Origin: Cryptomeria japonica
Lineage: Eukaryota > Streptophyta > Pinopsida > Cupressales > Cupressaceae
Assembly (NCBI RefSeq): GCF_030272615.1
Contig: NC_081407.1
Location: 436,140,230-436,204,229, forward strand
Length of the DNA: 64,000 nucleotides
Direction of reading: 5' to 3'
This document shows, piece after piece, positions 13,257-27,619 of this stretch. The position numbers were made by a program, and so were the translations under genes. Position 1 is the stretch's first letter. Each line of letters starts with the position of its first letter. A model generated the notes under the pieces. That model worked only from the letters and a program-made list of their open reading frames with translations. It did not search any database and was not told where the DNA came from.

Positions 13257-14000
13257 ATAGTATCATAGTATATCTTTTTGAAATCATGTGTGTATCAAAG
13301 CACCTTTGTAACCATCTTGAAAGATATTTGAACAATGATCTTACATATTATTAGAGCATTAATGTGCTTAGGCTAGTTCATTCAAATTTTGAGCATTGGG
13401 GTTATGAAAGAGACGTTGCATTTGTATGTTATTTTGGGTGAAAGGTGTAGACAATCTAAACTTCGCCTTTGTGTCCAAAGGATATAAAGAGATAGTTTAG
13501 CATTATATTTTGTCCAAATTATAAATAAAGAGGCCAATGAACAGGGGTTTCAAGGTGGTAGTTATCTATATTTTTTTGCAAGTAACAACAATTTTACAGC
13601 ATTTAAAGTTAAAATAACTCTACAATTGAAGCATCATAGTATATCTATTTCAAATCCTACATGTATCAAAGAACCTTCAAAACCATCTTGCAAGATATTT
13701 GAACCATAATGTAACTTATTATTAGAGCATTAATGCTCTTAGGCTAGTTTGTTCCAATGTTGAGTATTGGGATTATGAAAGAGATGTCGTATTTGTAGGG
13801 TATTTTGGATGAAAGGTGTAGACAGTCTAAACCTCACCTTTGTGTCCAAAGGATCTAAAGAGATGGTTTTGTGTCCTACTTTGTCCAAATTAGACACACT
13901 AAGAGACCAACCAACAAGGGTTTCAAGGTGGGAGTTGTCTATATTTTTTGCAAGTAATAACAATTTTAGGGCATTTAAAGTAAAAAGTAACCCTACAATT
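13257..14000. repeat. Two-copy tandem repeat, period about 370 bp
   Basis: Unit 1 starts near 13264 (catagtatatct) and unit 2 near 13634 with the same word. Long parallel blocks follow, such as 'attattagagcattaatg', 'aaaggtgtagaca' and 'tttgtgtccaaagg'. By eye the copies are clearly related but carry many substitutions, so the duplication is old. No protein is evident. Confidence 0.75.
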
Positions 14001-16604
14001 GAAGTAGCCAAAAAAATTAGGATTATCTATCAATTTTTCCAAATCAAGCACCATCTCCAAAAACTTTACTTATTTGATGGTTGTAAGACCAAAAAAAAGG
14101 TTCCCAAAACTACCAACACATTGACCTATCATGGCCTGCACATTATCTCTTGCCTCTTATTAGTTGTGCCACCCACAGAATATTATTCCCTATCCACCAC
14201 CCACATGTTTTTATAAGCAACTCAACCGTTGTTGCCACCAACACTAACACACCACAGCACAACCACAAAAGAATAAATCAAACACCTAATGGACTAATCA
14301 TGAGGTGGTGTGTCACCATGCAACCAATTTACTTCACATGAGTTGCAAGGTACCTACATCAACAAATATGCCTAGAATTTTGTTGCACAATTATGTATGG
14401 CCTACATATTCAACATATACATTTAGCCTATTTTAGTAGTGCATTGACACAATGATGTCGATAGAACATACAATGACATCTATAAAAGAGGAAAAAGCAA
14501 GTACATGACAAAGTAACACCTCTAGAGACAATATCTTACCATAACATAAAAGGCCACAAGTGCGTAAGGATGAAAGGTTCATTTTCCACAAACAATCACA
14601 AGTAAAAGAGTAAAACAACAAAAGATCATGAGCAATATGGATCCATGATGACATATTTATGATGGGATGGTTGTGAACATGAAGATATATTGCTATGTCA
14701 ACTCAAACCCTTGGAAAATGTGATGAATAATAACAAATAAGAGTACAGCCAACCCTAATTAGATATGATACTCATATACAATGAGAAAACTAAAATTAGA
14801 AATCCTAACAAAGGGAAAAGAAACCCTAAGGCAAAACATTGAGTTATAGTTGAAGATGTCAAGTTCACAAAATGTAAGGGTTTAAATGTCTCATAAAAAA
14901 AACCTCTATCTAAATGTCAAAGATTCATTCAACAATATCCTAAACGAATTTCTTATGTAACTAACTTAAATTTCAACTATTCATATCATAGATCAAATAT
15001 GGCTACGGAGGTTTGTTGTGCAATAATAATCATGTAAATAACGAATTATGGCTCAATTAGAGACTAATAAACTTTGACCACCCTAGTTTCTAATGCTTGA
15101 TCATTTTCAAAGACTAGTCAAGCCTCGGAAAATTAGCTTTATACTCTAGGCAAAAAGTTCAAAGATAGCGAACAAATGTCCAAAAAACCTAAGATGTTTT
15201 TGATTAAGTAAAAACAGGTTTTAGGGGACCTGAAACCCTATTACAATTTGAAAGATAAGCATTAAAGAGATGAAACAAAACAGCTGCAAAACACCAGCAC
15301 AAAAACCAACAGCTAAGAAAAAGACAGCAAGAAGCCAACAAGAAGTTGGCTCCAAACCCAGCATTACAAATTAATAGAAAACTTTAATAGATTCCTCAGC
15401 ATTTTGAACCAAGAGCATCATCGCCTTGGCCGCTTCCCTCGGGTCATTGTTTTCCTCTCTCAGCTGGCTATCTTTCGTATTGATCTCCATCCCAGTAGTG
15501 TTCTGCCTTGTTCTGCGCCTGGGAGTCTGGTGGGTGGTGCTGGAAGTTGGAATATCATCAATGACAACTAGATTCTTTTCCTGATTTTTCCTTTCCAGAT
15601 GGTCCACCAAAGCATTCATGTTCTATGATGAGACTTTGAGGACCTGGAGGCTATGGTTCATGAAGTTATTTACTAAATTCTCTAATTATTCACCTAGTTT
15701 TTTTATTTTCCTTACCGATTTGAAATCTAGAATTTTCAATTTATTTTTTTTACTTTTAAACAAGTGAATGAATGTTAAGCTGGCTAACAATAGCTAGTGA
15801 AATGGTAGGCCAACCAAATAAATGAATTTTAAATTTCAAACTTGTAATTGGTGATCAAAACCATGAGTGCAAAATAAACCTAAGTCAAGTTTTCCCTAGT
15901 AAATTTGTTTCAAGGCGGCAAATAAGAAATCAAGGGGTTAGAGATGCAAAATCAGATGTATGATATTATGAACCAAATTTATAATTTTTTGAAAGAATAT
16001 GTTTTGTGTACGTGATATTGTAGTGTATGATATTGTTGTGTCATGAATTACACCCTTGTAATTTTACCTATGTTAGGTGTCAACTTTGATGTACATTCCC
16101 TTAGTGTTTTTGTAGTCTCATTTCAAACCTTGCATCAACTTGCTTTGTTCTTAATGTTCTCAAGCCTCCATTCTCATGATCACTTTTTTTGTCACTTTTG
16201 TGTTAATCCTATATTTCGCATCTTGTCATTTTTTGTCATAAATTTTCTGGAAACTCTTCACACACATTCATGTGTCACACTAGCATCCAATGACAATTTA
16301 TCATTTGAAAGTCATTTTTGAACATTTTTCATTTCATCACCCTTCAAATGACTTTGAATGATTACAAACAGCTCATCGGCCCCTTCCTTTTACCTCTTTT
16401 TATTTTCTTTTTGAAAATCTTATTTTTATCTGTCCCCCTCTCTATGACTTGTTGTGACTTTTTTCACACATCGCCCCATTGCAAATGGGGACCCCCCTGT
16501 TTTTGCTTTTTAGGGTTTTTGTTAGAGCCTTGTGATCTTTCGGCATCAGTATTGCCAAGTTTGTCAGTTTTGAATGGTCTAAATTTTTTGAAATTCATGA
16601 GTCA
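14001..16604. other. Gene-free region with one short unassigned open frame
   Basis: The region is mostly AT-rich. A minus strand open frame at 15371-15619 (82 codons, Glu/Arg-rich, TPRRRTRQN) has no recognised family and could be a fragment of a mobile element protein. The sequence at 16.45-16.6 kb continues after Copia-1 at 35467, so both flanks belonged to one pre-insertion sequence. Confidence 0.45.
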
Positions 16605-16609
16605 GTTTT

Positions 16610-17836
16610 GTTGGCCATTTGGTGGAATTGATTATGTGTTTCATTTATGTTTTGTCACTGATGTCAACACTAGCTGTTTGGATGCTTTACTGGCACCCTT
16701 CTGGTCTCGGTAGGTTAAGTGGTTTCTGGTTAACTTGGATCTGGCATGATTCGGTAGGCTCTGGTATAGTTTGGTGATGGAGTCAGCTTGTTCATGATAC
16801 TTATACTCATATTTGGTCAGTTGGTTTTGATATGGAGATCGGATGCTATCATGCTTGCTTAGAAGATTGGTTTATGGTTCTGGCAAGGGTTTCACCGGCA
16901 AAGATTTTCATTGAGATCTTTAATGAATTGCATAAGTGGTGTTGGTGCATCTTCTAATGGAGTTTCAGGATGTTTTTGGTGATCATGTTTGAGACTTGGC
17001 GGATGGAGATCATTGCTGAGGCGTATGGACCTATACTTGGTCCCAGTTGATCTAGGTTATGGATCGGCTTTAATGTAACATGTGGATAGGACCTATTGAC
17101 GTATTTCGGGGATGTCTTATGTGTTGATATTATTTGTTTGGTCTAAAGCCGACATGGTTTGTAATTATGTAATTGGTTTATTGTCTGGTGACCGACCTGA
17201 TTGTTTATGGTCGAGGGTTTGTATATATAGATGTAAGATCTCATTGTAGATCATCATGGTTAATGTTAGAGGTCATGGTCAAGGAATGTAATGTGCAAAT
17301 ATTGTAATATCATTCAAGCAGAGGAGTTCGTCGATCATTGGAGATCGAATTGGGTTTATGTAAGAGGATTTAGTCCTCTGGTATTGAGCTTAATTGGAAC
17401 TATACTCAGGCATAGGAGATGTTATCTTTTGCAGTTCAACACTTCTCCGGATTGTAGTCTAGAATTCTATGTAGTCAGTGAGGCTCCTTTTGTGATGAGC
17501 AGTGTGCTCTAGGCTATTGGCCTTCTTGCAAGTGCAGGCCCCTCAATTGTAATTCACATACTTACTACAAAAGTATTATCTGACTGTAGGTAGGCTTCCC
17601 ACCATGGTTTTTCCCTTTATTGGGTTTTCCACGTACAAATCTTGGTGTTATGTGGATGGCTTTTATTCAGTGATTATTCTTTATGCTTAATTGATTTATC
17701 TACTATTCCGGTATTAATGTTTTGGGTTCCAATATTAAAGTTTAAATAGCTAATGGTTCCTGTAATTTGTGACAATTGATTTACCCCCCCCCCCGCCCTC
17801 TCTCAGTTGTCTTCCAATTATTTGAATTGTCTAACA
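16610..17836 (+). repeat. Copia-1 5' LTR
   Basis: 1,227 bp, TGTTGG...CTAACA. It is followed after two bases by a primer site resembling the initiator-Met tRNA complement (TGGTATTAGAG). A run of Cs and a CTCTCAGTTGTC block lie near its end and recur at the end of the split 3' LTR (35.41-35.46 kb). Confidence 0.9.
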
Positions 17837-17838
17837 AT

Positions 17839-17852
17839 TGGTATTAGAGTTT
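17839..17852 (+). other. Copia-1 primer-binding site
   Basis: TGGTATTAGAGTTT lies two bases after the 5' LTR. It is a near match to the TGGTATCAGAG site complementary to initiator methionine tRNA, usual for plant Copia elements. Confidence 0.75.
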
Positions 17853-17893
17853 GGTCCTCTCTGCAGAAAGATTAACTGCTTGAGGAAGATCCT

Positions 17894-20800
17894 ATGGCGA
17901 CTAGCAGTTCAAGTTCATCCAGTTCTTCTGGAGCTATCTTTCAAAGGGATATTTTGAGGCTTGATGGAACAAATTACACAGTATGGAAGACTCGGATGGA
18001 GACTCATCTGAGATGTATTAGCAAGGAGATTTGGGAGATCACACAGAATGGTGTCATGCCCTATAATCCGAAATCTGGTAAACCTCCTTCGGAAAACCTG
18101 GACAAGGAGCTTGAGAATGATTGTAGAGCAAGAGAAGCCCTCTTATGTGCACTTTTTGATCAGCAAATAATGGGATTAACCGACAAATCATTTGGAAAGG
18201 CTATGTGGGATAAGATGGACACTCTTAATGAAGATGACCCTACAGTGAAGATTGCTAAACTTGATGGTTACCGGGTGAGATATGAAAACCTGAAGATGAA
18301 AGGATTACTGCATTCATGGAAAGGGTAAATGAGATTGTTATGGGAATTCAATGTTGTGGTGGAACTCTTAGTGAAGATGAAAGTGTTTCTAAAGTCCTAA
18401 GAGCCCTACCACCGGCTTACAAAATGAAATCTACTGCTATTAATGAGTTGAGAGTAATGGCTAATACATCTATCAACAGAGATACTTTGGTTGGGAAACT
18501 ATCTGCTTTTGAGCTTGAAGAATTTGGACCTTCTGGAGTTATGAAGATTGAACTTGGTTTTCATGCATCTACATCTACAATCGGTAAGCAAGACTGGAAA
18601 GCTTTATATGCAAAGGAGTTGGAAGATATGAAAAGAGAAGATGATGAGTTTGAGCAAGTTGAAGCACTATTTTCTAGAAGAGTACCGAAAGGACCAATAG
18701 GAAGTAAGTATGAAGAAAAAATGCCTTTTAAATGTTTTGCATGTAATAAGATTGGTCATTTTGCATCTAGATGTCCTGAAATAAATTCAAGATTTGAAGA
18801 AAGAGTTAGAATATCATTTAAGCCTAACCCTGGATATCAGAACAAGTATAAATACAAGAAAAACATAGACAAAACATGCCACATAGCGGATGAGGAAGGT
18901 ATTACTGATCCTGATGATGAACTGGCAAAAGACTCTGCTAATGGATCCAGCAATGGGAAGGAATGGGTATTCTTGGCTATCAAGGAAGATGATCTGGTAC
19001 TGGAAGAGAATGTACCTGAAGAGAAGGCAATTGTTGCTAAAATTGAAGACAAGGATGAATGGGTAATTGATAGCGATTGTTCACATCATATGACTGGAGA
19101 TAAAGGGAAGTTTCTATCTTTGCAAGAATTTGATGGTGATCTAGTTAGATTTGGATATGACAAAGCATGCATGATCAAAGGAAAAGGAACTATATCATTG
19201 GATGGTAAGAATATTACTGACAATGTTTATTATGTTGAAGGTTTGAGGCATTATCTTTTGAGTGTAGGACAATTGGTAGATAAAGAATTTCAATTACAGT
19301 TCAAGGATGGAAAATGCAAAATCATTAACAGATCTGGCTTGGAGATTGCAACCGGTACACAGACAAAAGGTAATATATTTCATTTCAACTCCGGTGAGAA
19401 CACATGTTTGATTACACATATTGATGAGAGTTGGCTATGGCATAAAAGGTTGTGTCATGTGAATTTTGATTGCATTGTGAAGATCAGTTCAACTAAGGCA
19501 GTTAGGGATATACCTAAGATTATGAAGACCTATAATCCAGTATGTAAAGAATGTAAAATGGGTAAACAAGTCAGAACCTCTTTTAAAAGTATACAAGATA
19601 AATCAAATGATGTTCTTGATTTTATTCATACTGATTTGTGTGGCCCTGCTAGAGTTATAAGTTTTCAAGGTGATAGATATTTCATGCTAATCATTGATGA
19701 TTATTCTAGAATGATGTGGGTTACTTTTTTGAGAGAGAAATTTGAAGCATTTGAAAAGTTTAAAATCTTTAAGGCTAAATTGGAAACTGAGACAAGATTG
19801 AAGATTAAATGTTTGAGATCATATCATGGTGGAGAACTCACATCCGGTGAGTTTAATAACTTTTGTGACAAGCATGGTATAAGAAGACAATTTTCTGCTC
19901 CCCTGACACCTCAGCAGAATGGAGTTGTGGAAAGGAAGAACGGAACTATCTTGGATGTTGCTAGAACAATGATGATGGAAGCTAGTCTACCTCATATCTA
20001 CTAGAGAGAAGTAGTGAGCATAGTGGTTTATACATTAAACAGAGTACATATCAAAGGAGAAACCGGTAAGACACCTTATGAATTATGCTTTGGCAATACA
20101 CCTACAGTTAAGTATTTCAGAATTTTTGGTAGTAAATGTTATATCAGGAGAGATGATATTATTGGGAAATTTGATCCTAGATGTGATGAAGGCATATTTA
20201 TTGGTCATTCTAATGAAAGAAAAGAATATAGATGTTATAACAAGAGATTGCAGAGAATTGTGGAGAGTGCTAATGTCAAAGTAGATGAGCTGAACAGAAG
20301 TCAAATCAGAGTTTATGAGAAGGAACCAGCAATGGAAATGATTATATCTAAACCGGTAGCAACTTTACCAAAACAGAGAGTTGAACCAGTTACTCTAGCA
20401 ACATCAAAGAATTCTACACTAACTGAAGAACAAGGAAGAGGAACAAAAAGTCATAAGACTCCTAGGTATGTGAGATTGAATCATTCAGAAAATCAAATTA
20501 TTGGGGATAAGAGAAATGGAGTGATGACAAGAAGAAGATTGACAACTAATGAGGTATGTTTAATTTCACAAGTTGAACCGGTATCAGTAATTGAGGAATG
20601 TAAAGATGAATATTGGTTGAAATCTATGGAAGAAGAATTAGATCAAATTGAGAAAAATAACACATGGACCTTGGTTCCCCGACCTAAAAATCAGAATGTT
20701 ATTGGAACTAAATGGGTTTTTAGGAATAAATTAAATGAGGATGGTCAAGTTATAAGGAATAAGGCTAGATTGGTTTGTAAAGGATATTCTCGAAAGGAAG

Positions 20801-22110
20801 GAATTGACTATGGAGAAACTTTTGCACCTGTAGCTAGGATTGAAGTTGTAAGATTATTTCTTACCTATGTTGCTTATAAAAACTACAAGGTTTATCAGAT
20901 GGATGTTAAATGTGCATTTTTGAATGGGGATCTTGATGAGGAAGTTTATATTGAGAAACCTGATGGTTTTTCACTATCAGATGATACAGATATGGTTTGC
21001 AGGTTAAGGAAAGATTTATATGGATTGAAACAAGCACCTAGAGCTTGGTATGCAAGGTTGGATAAATATCTTTTGAAGCTTGGTTTTACTAAGGGAAGTG
21101 TTGACAGTAATTTATATTATAAAATCATTGATGATGATATACTATTTATTGAAGTATTTGTTGATGACATTATTTTTGGAGGTGGGGATAAGTTATGCAT
21201 AGAATTTTCTAAGAATATGGAGAAAGAATTTGAGATGTCTATGATTGGTGAGATGAATTTTTTCTTAGGTTTGCATATTACTCAAACCAACAAAGTTATT
21301 TTCATCTATCAAACTAAATATGCTAAGGAATTATTGAAGAAATTTGGTATAGGAGATTCTAAACTGGTAAGTACTCCTATGGTTACAAGTGAGAAATTGA
21401 CAAGAAAAGATGTTTCTGCATCGGTAAATCCTACAAGATACAAATGTATGATTGGAGGTTTGCTTTATTTGACTCAAACTAGGCCTGACATTATGAATGA
21501 TGTTTGTATTTTTTCAAGATTTAAGAGTGATTCTAGAGAAAATCATGAGATGGCGGTGAAAAGGATTTTTAGATACTTGCAAGGTACATCAGAATATGGT
21601 TTGTGGTACCCTAAGGATAATAACTTTACTTTACGTGCATATACAGATGTTGATTGGGTTGGAGATGTTGATGACTGGAAAAGTACTTCCGGTGGAGCTT
21701 TCTTTCTTGGAAAGAAGTTGGTTTCATGGATCAGCAAGAAACAGTCATATACTTATTTATCTACTGTTGAAGCTAAGTATGTTGTTGCTACTACTAACTG
21801 TACACAAGTTTTATGGATGAAGCAAATGTTGAAGGATATAAAGGTGGATTGTGATGCACCAGTAGTTATTCACTGTGATAACTCTATTGCTATTGATATA
21901 TCAAAGAATCTAGTATTTCATTCTAAAGCAAAGCACATATCTATCAAGTATAACTTTTTGAAGGATAAGGTGGAAGCAAATGAAGTTAGACTGGTTTATG
22001 TGAACACTAAAGAGCAGATTGCAGATATTTTCACTAAACCTTTGTCCAAGGAATCATTTGAGTACCTGAGAGACAAATTGGGATTTTCTGCCCCTCCGGT
22101 AGAGACTTGA
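17894..22110 (+). other. Copia-1 gag-pol coding region (fossil)
   Basis: Domain order is gag (Ser-rich start, then LDGTNYTVWKTRME), zinc knuckle near 18.73 kb (CFACNKIGHFASRC), aspartic protease near 19.07 kb (SHHMTG), GAG-pre-integrase near 19.44 kb (WHKRLCHVN), integrase core about 19.6-20.0 kb (LDFIHTDLCGP, QQNGVVERKN), reverse transcriptase about 20.6-21.4 kb ([26 protein letters not shown]) and RNase H about 21.6-22.0 kb. Integrase before reverse transcriptase identifies Ty1/copia. The region shows about two breaks, so it is a fossil even though long stretches stay open. Confidence 0.92.
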
Positions 22111-22450
22111 TTGATGTGGTTTGGCATCAGTCCGGCATGCACTATCAAAGATATTATTCATTCTAGCACTGATGTGGGATGCTACTACTCAGGGGGAGTA
22201 GTCAGTTTTGTAATTCAGAGGCTTATGTTTTTGCTTTGATATTTCTGTTAGATTTCTAGCATTGATGTCAAAGGGGGAGTGATATTGATGTGAAAAAGAA
22301 AAAGAAAGGGGGGGAGATATTGATAAAGAAAAAATTCAGAGCTATATGTGGGAGGTTGTTGGCTATCTTCCATAGGGGGAGACTTGTTTGGCATTTCTTG
22401 GTACTTAGATGTTTTTCACATGTTTTTCACATCTAGTGTTGCCATCAATG

Positions 22451-22464
22451 CCAAAGGGGGAGAT
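22451..22464 (+). other. Copia-1 polypurine tract
   Basis: The purine-rich ccaaagggggagat abuts the TGTTGG start of the 3' LTR. Further 'gggggag' runs lie at about 22.19, 22.27, 22.31 and 22.37 kb. Confidence 0.8.
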
Positions 22465-23551
22465 TGTTGGCCATTTGGTGGAATTGATTATGTGTTGCAT
22501 TGATGTTTTGTCATTGATGCCAACACTAGTTGTTTGGATGCTTTACTGGCACCCTTCTGGTCCCGGTAGGTTAAGTGGTTTCTCGTTAACTTGGATCCGG
22601 CATGATCTAGTAGGCTCCGGTATAGTCTGGTGATGGAATCAGCTTGTTCATGATACTTATACTCATATTTGGTCAGCTGGTTTTGGTCTAGAGATCAGAT
22701 GCTATCTTGCTTGCTTAGAAGATTGGTTTCTGGTTCTGACAAGGGTTTCACCGGCAGAGCTTTTGATGGAGATCTTTGATGAATTGCATAAGTGGTGTTG
22801 GTACAGCTTCTGATGGAGTTTCAGGATGTTGTTGGCGATCATGTTCAAGACTTGGCGGATGGAGATCATTGTTGAAACGTATGGACCTATACTTGGTCCC
22901 AGTTGATCTAGGTTATGGATCGGTTTTAATGTAACATGTGGATAGGACCTATTGATGTATTTCTGGGATGTCTTATGTGTTGATATTATTTGTTTGTAAT
23001 TATGTAATTGGTTTATTATCCAGTGGCCAACCTGATTGTTTATGGTCGATGGTTTGTATATATAGATGTAATATCTCATTGTTGATCATCATGGTTAATT
23101 TTAGAGGTCATGGTCAAGGAATGTATGTGCAAATAATGTAATATAATTCAGGTAGAGGAGTTGGTCGATCATTGGAGATCGAATTGGGTTTATGTAAGAG
23201 GATTTAGTCCTCTGGTATTGAGCTTAACCGGAACTGTACTCAAGCATAGGAGATGTTATCTTTTGCAGTTAACACTTCTCTGGATTGTGGTATGGATTTC
23301 TATGTAGTCAGTGAGGCTCCTTTTGTGATGAGCAGTGAGCTCTAGAATGCTGGCCTTCCTGCAAGTGCAGGCCCCTGAATTATAAATCACACACTTACTA
23401 CAAAAGTATTATCTAACTATGGGTAGGCTTCTCATCATGGTTTTTCCCTTTACCGGGTTTTCCACATACAAATCTTGGTGTTATGTGGAAGGCTTTTATT
23501 TTTTTATTATTGTTCACTAATACATTTGGCCTAAAATTCTGACAGAGAAGG

Positions 23552-23998
23552 TATATTGTGACCAAATTTGAATTTTTTTTGAAAAATTGTCTGCATTTGT
23601 CGGAATTCCAACGATAATTCAACATCTAGTTTCGACGGAGAAGGGATTGGCAATGAAATTTGTGTTTTTTAACAAAAAGTGCTCGCATTCGTCGAAATTC
23701 CGACGACCGCGGACATTACTTAAAAAAAAAAAGACCAAGACATTTGATAAACATTATTTCCACCTCTTCCCATTATATTGTGACCAAATTTGATTTTTTT
23801 TTTTAAAATGGCCCCCATTCGTCGGAATTCCAACGATAATTCAACATCTGGTTTCGACGGAGAAGGAATTGGCAATGAAATTTGTGTTTTTTTACAAAAA
23901 GCGCCCGCGTCCGTCGAAATTCCGACGACCGCGGGCATTACTTTAAAAAAAAAAGACCAAGATATTTGATAAACATTATTCTCACCTCTTCCCATTCT
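23552..23998. repeat. Subterminal tandem duplication in the CACTA element, period about 222 bp
   Basis: Two units begin with tatattgtgaccaaatttga (23552 and 23774). Each contains a TCGTCGGAATTCC or close variant, a 'tttcgacggagaagg' block, and a cgtcgaaattccgacgacc palindrome. The palindromic CGTCGG/CCGACG words are candidate transposase-binding sites. Confidence 0.8.
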
Positions 23999-24137
23999 CA
24001 CGTTGTTGCCCCCCAGCAGTGAAATAATGGGCAGGTTTTCGTTCCATTCAAATGAAGCAGTCATTAACATTCCAATTCGGATTATTCCCGCCCAGAAGTC
24101 TTATGTTGCAGTCAGAAATGCTCTGATAAACATAATG

Positions 24138-24790
24138 TGCCCGTGCACCTATAATTCTATGGGATCCAGCAACAGAGCCCTACAATTCTATGGGGCCACA
24201 GTTGGAGGAGCAATGGTAGGAACCATTGATGAGGTACGTGAACCGTTTGACCGAATGCCTCCAAGCAATGTTAGCTCATGGAATGCTATGATTGCAGGAT
24301 ATGCACAAAATTAGTTTACTGAAAAGTGTCCAGATGCTTTCAACCAAATACAATTAGTAGGTGTAAAGCTCTGTCAACATCCCCCAGCATGTGCGAAAAT
24401 GGGAGCTTTGGAATAGGGTGTGGACGTCCATCACAAGATAATCAGTCGAGGAATTGTCTAATTTGGTGTAGCTGCAATTAATTGCCCTGGCAGTCATGTA
24501 TGCAAAATGTGTGAGATGAGATAAGGCACGCTGACTGTTTGACAGAATGCCTTAGAGAAATTGCTCCCAGAGAACACTTGATTCCAGGATATGAACATAA
24601 TGGGTTTGTGGGAAAGGCTTTAGAGACTTTCAATTAAATTTGACTGTCATGTATAAAGCTTTCCTAGTATCCTCCTAGCCTGTGCTAAATTGGAAGTTCT
24701 AGAACAAGGTATGAACATCTATCATAGTATAAATAATAGAGGAATTTTGTCACATGGTGTAGCTGCAATTGCCAGGGTACATATTTTAAA
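24138..24790 (+). pseudogene. PPR protein gene fragment, forward copy, inside the CACTA element
   Basis: Pieces typical of plant organellar PPR proteins are visible: NVSSWNAMIAGYAQN preceded by a degraded 'DEVREPFDRMP', then 'CAKMGALE' and 'VHHKIISRGI'. A second, more decayed round follows to about 24.79 kb (NNRGILSHGVAA). Stops and frame changes interrupt it, and no start or complete repeat array exists. PPR proteins bind organellar RNA one repeat per base, but this fragment cannot do so. Captured gene debris is the best reading. Confidence 0.75.
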
Positions 24791-27600
24791 GATGTTTTAT
24801 ATCATAGATAATTGTAGTTAAAATTCAATGTGCCAACTATTGAAGAATATCTGAGATTAAGAAGGTTTATCATAAATGATGAAATGCTTAGGTTGAAATT
24901 GATGAAATTTTTATTTTGTCAATGTTTATTATGTGTGAGATTTGTCATGTTATTAAATTGTAATCATCTATGTTCAAGCTAAAGTTATCATTCTAAAGTT
25001 AGATATTTTTTATTCATTTAAGTATGTTTATAATGATTTCTTATATCATTTCTCTTGTCATCATATGACAACTCTTCATTTTTAGTGTGATTTTTCCTTC
25101 CACTACCATTCCATTATATTCCCTCTTACTTTTCACCCTCTTTAGACATCCTCTATTCTTCCCATGTTTCTCATACCACATCCAAACCTTCAATACACTA
25201 ATGAAGTAGTTTGATCAGCATAAGAAAATAATGGATACTATGCTTGTAGCTCTAATTCTATTATATTAAATATGTGTTTGTTATAGACATAGAGATTGAA
25301 TTTAATAATTAAATCAAAATAATATATGGCAAAGAACCAATAAAAAATTAATAAATAAATAAAATAAGGAGCAAATGAAACCCTCTTCATTGCCTCTTGA
25401 TGCTCTTAAGCGCAAAAATCCAACTTCTAACTCTTGTTATCTACCAATAATGTAAGAGAAATAGGATTTTCCCTCCATATATATCAAATCAAGGAATCTT
25501 TCATCTTTATGCTCCAAAAATGAATAAGAGAGCAACTTTCGATAATCCTAATGCCATCGTATTTGAAGACGGTACTTTCACGTGGGTTGCAAAGAAAACT
25601 CAAAATATTTTTTAGTTGAGGTATTAGAAATAGTTAATTAATCTTGGTCTAGTAAAATAGTATTGTAATAATCTATTATATATTAAAGCATCTTTCTACA
25701 TTTATGTAGTATGCATGGAACATTGTTGAATTCACATAATGTGGTGGTTTTTAACTATTCTATCTTATTATTGGTAATAATTAGTGATGTGGTATTTTGG
25801 TGCAATTTATATTTTCATTCTTTGGGTGGTATATAGTGTAATAATCACCATGAAAATCAAGCATCATTATTAGAAGGGATCTCTTAAGAACAAATCAACT
25901 CACGGATACAAGATTGATTTAAACCTTCACTTCTAATGAAATAGTTGCCTCAAGGTTCCTTAAGTTAGTTTTGGGTAATAGTAATTTTGTTAATCATGTC
26001 CCCTACATTAGAAGGCTTGCATATGGGAGGCTTTCATATTGATTGGCAATATTTATCCCCAATGTAGCTTGAGTGTAGAGATTATATGTTTTCTATATCC
26101 TACACATTTAAAGATATGAATGTATTGAAGTTTAAGGAAGAAGTGGTGATAAATATGGAAGAAAATTATTAGTGACATCTGATGTTAAGAGCCATTCAAA
26201 TCCTTTAGGATTTTTAACTACAAACAATGAATAATTGAAACAAGTGCATTGTAAGTTGCTATTTCTTTATAATTTTTATGTAATTGTATGGTAGGTGTTG
26301 ACTACTTTCATGGTGATTCATAATAAGTGGTAAGTAGATGTCTCTAGCATCTCCACAATTCTATTACTTTTTAGATATAAGATCAATAGAGCTTGGAATA
26401 GGAAGGATTTATTTCATGAAATAGGTTCCATTACTTGATCCCATAATTGGTAGTGTCTTGACAAATGTAATGTAGAATCCCAATGCAATAGAGGTTGAAT
26501 ACCTAGTGGATTGTAATATGGTATAGTGAATTCAAGATTTTGGAATTATTGTGTTTTTATTTATCCCTTGCTATTTATGATTTTTTTGGTTATGGTTGTG
26601 GTGTATGTAGGGAGACATTTACAAATTTATATATATTTTCACTATTTTATGGTTTATGGGTTTGTAATGGTAATTTAATGTTCTTTCATATTTTTGTATA
26701 GATACTTTATAATAGCCTATTATGGTGATTTACTCTATTATGGATGTAATCTTTATATTATATTCATTTCATGGGAAATGTTCCTAATAGAATCCCTAAT
26801 TAATTAATCTAGAGACAGATAACACTAAAGAAATAAATCTAATCGTCGCCTTTATTTTTAATAAAAAAAAATTGAGATAAAAGACCAATTAGGGAGAATT
26901 AAGACATAATATTCTATCATGCAATGTAGGATACATTAATGATAGCAAATAACAACTAAATTAGTTAGAGCTCTTGAATAAACTTTCTAATTAGAAGGCC
27001 CTTATCTTCAAACCCATCACTATATGAAGAAACTAATAAAGGATTTATGATCAAGTAAAATTCTATTTTCTATCACACTTTATGATAGTTTTTTTTTTAA
27101 ATATAAAATAATTCATCATTGTAACATATCGATTATGTGACATAACTAGTACCAATTCAAAAAGGTCACACTAGAATGTTTTGAATTAGTCTAAAGACTA
27201 GGTAATTGGGAGAGGGTCGAAACCCTTATATAACAACCAACTAAGCAAAAAGAGGATCTCACAAGCATTGAGAAAACCAAAACTAAAAAAGAGGAAACCC
27301 TTTTTTGAAAGAGATGCTTTTGATTGGAGCATCAAACTGGCAAGAAAAAGGGTCCTAACCCTACATTAGATTAAAAAAATTTAGATCAAAGGCGTTTAGG
27401 TAAGAACCCCAAACCAAATTCCAAAAAAAGAAACTTAAGCCAAGACAAAAGTAGCTAAGGGAATAGACAACAAGCAACGAGTTTTGAAAGGCTCTCCAAA
27501 ACCTTTTCCCTATAACAATACCTTGAACAAAGAATCCCTCATATAAGGAGAGGGATCACCAAGATTTAAAAATAAATTAGGTTTAGCAGGCACCTAGAAT
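24791..27600. other. AT-rich interior of the CACTA element
   Basis: About 2.8 kb of AT-rich sequence has no open frame of note and no similarity I recognise to transposase or host genes. Confidence 0.5.
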
Positions 27601-27619
27601 CCATGAAACAATACAATCA

